64,000 nt of DNA from positions 54,223,767 through 54,287,766 of the forward strand of contig OZ024902.1 in the NCBI GenBank assembly GCA_964017125.1. The letters are read 5' to 3'. The DNA comes from Flabesymbios commensalis (lineage: Eukaryota > Annelida > Polychaeta > Terebellida > Flabelligeridae). This document shows, in pieces, positions 62,989-64,000 of the stretch. Made by a program: the position numbers and the translations under genes. The stretch's first letter is position 1; each line of letters starts with the position of its first letter. The notes under the pieces are model-generated. The model searched no databases, was not told where the DNA came from, and saw only the letters and a program-made list of their open reading frames with translations.

Positions 62989-64000
62989 TGTAAGTGTAAA
63001 GGTAAACGAGAATACGTTCACAAACCGCCGTCGTTCCCGTTAGCGCGAGAAACGGCGGGGGCTCAAGAATGCGGTGCTATATATGGTTTGGGTTGTCTAG
63101 ACAAGTTTGCTCTAGTCGTTTGAGACTGTAGAGTGATTGCCGGACTGGTACCAATGCTGGGCGTCAAAGACTGTGTCTTTGAACTCGTGTGCGGTTCGAC
63201 TCTTGTCCTAATGGACTTTGGAGTAAAAGTGCTTCTGGAATACGTTCACAAACCGTCATCGTTCCGTTAGCGCGAGAAACGGCGGGGGTTCGAGAATGCG
63301 GCACTATATAAGGTTTGGGTTGTCTAGACGAGTTTGCTCTAGTCGCTTGAGACTGTAGAGTGATTGCCAGACTCGTACCAATACTGGGCATCGAAGACTG
63401 TGTCTTTGTACCCGGGTGCGGTTCAACTCCCGTCCTAACAGACTTGGAAGTAAAAGTGCTACTGGATCTTTTTTTATCCCTTCGAGTTCCGCGAGTGATC
63501 TCAGCAGTCTTAGAATGCATTGTGTTCGGTTGGGTTTTACCCTTTATTTCTCTACATGTTTCATGATCAGGCTCGCACTCGAAGTGCGCAGGTTTAACCT
63601 GATCTATAGAGACCGTCTCCACCTTGCCTTTTATGAGGATTTTCATTATTCTGATACTCCTGTAGATGACCTTGTATTGTCCATCGTGAGGGGTGGTCAG
63701 AGGCGGTTGTATTGTGATTTGTCGCAAAAATACATGCTAGCATGCTTTGAGTTCCTTATTGGAAAATGTCTTTTTGTGGTGTGTCACGCGATGGGCACAA
63801 TAGGAGCTTGTCTCGCTGACTAAAAAGGGATGAGGCGCTGGTCCCCACAACTTCCCTGCAAACACTATACGTAATCCTAATGTTACTGGAGGGGCATGGT
63901 TTCGTCAGCTATTGATGAACGTTACCAGGACGTCCTAGGGACTTAGTCATAATATGGCTGGTAGGTTAAAAAATCATGGACGTTATACAAACGTTCGGGA
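62989..64000 (-). mobile_element. Fossil Ty3/Gypsy LTR retrotransposon fragment
   Basis: An open frame on the - strand (63727-63164) begins with a segment typical of the end of Gypsy integrase (PHDGQYKVIYRS, KGKVETVSIDQVKPAHFECEP) followed by a low-complexity tail. Only the last part of pol is inside the window; the element runs to or past the right edge. Next to it lie two ~230-bp direct repeats (about 63008-63236 and 63237-63468), which may belong to its terminal region; LTR limits could not be set. It is partial and taken as a fossil of moderate age. Confidence 0.65.
63008..63468. repeat. Direct duplication of a ~230-bp unit
   Basis: Two units, each from AATACGTTCACAAACCG to AGTAAAAGTGCTNCTGG, sharing TAGCGCGAGAAACGGCGGGG and GTTTGGGTTGTCTAGAC. 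They differ at a modest number of positions. Unit 2 overlaps the end of the open frame of the Gypsy fragment. Confidence 0.85.

Noticed and set aside
63416-63823. 135-codon + frame
   Set aside because: Antisense shadow of the Gypsy-like frame on the - strand.

Overview
The window is AT-rich animal DNA with introns, GT/AG splice sites, many LINE, SINE and MITE copies, and frequent AGGCCT-containing words such as TGTAGGCCTA. That word and the repeat types suit a marine invertebrate deuterostome, perhaps an echinoderm. This is an inference from texture; no species-specific marker was seen.

Two host genes are supported. On the + strand, 7083-24785 holds six coding exons whose phases all agree and give a 587-residue BTB-BACK-Kelch protein. 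It reads as the orthologue of IPP (KLHL27), a Kelch-family actin-binding protein or Cullin-3 adaptor. On the - strand, 55812-52001 holds a class II PAQR receptor (membrane progestin receptor type) in two coding exons, with the seven-helix core in one long exon. A lone 38-codon open exon with a good splice donor (50940-51055, +) may be the first exon of an unrecognised gene.

The rest is mostly mobile DNA and repeats. 1-7 kb: dispersed repeats and strong hairpins upstream of IPP. 7-25 kb: IPP, with introns loaded by LINE pieces, TTAA-flanked MITEs, an ATCGCCGATG-rich element and minisatellites. 25-34 kb: a hAT-like element with an 8-bp target duplication, a ~380-bp tandem repeat, a long inverted minisatellite, a large foldback MITE and tRNA-derived SINEs. 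34.8-39.7 kb: a giant foldback element with arms of about 1 kb, and a second inverted copy. 40-45 kb: a ~148-bp tandem satellite and two TIR elements. 45-54 kb: several TTAA MITEs around the PAQR gene. 56-64 kb: LINE remnants, a tetranucleotide tail, a perfect 90-bp palindrome inside an older repeat, and a fossil Ty3/Gypsy fragment at the right edge.

The most striking theme is a set of short elements bounded by TTAA that begin CCC and often carry a central hairpin of related design. At least twelve copies can be seen, some nested in each other, and comparison between copies inside the window gives close to empty target sites. No RNA gene, CRISPR array or bacterial-type operon was seen.
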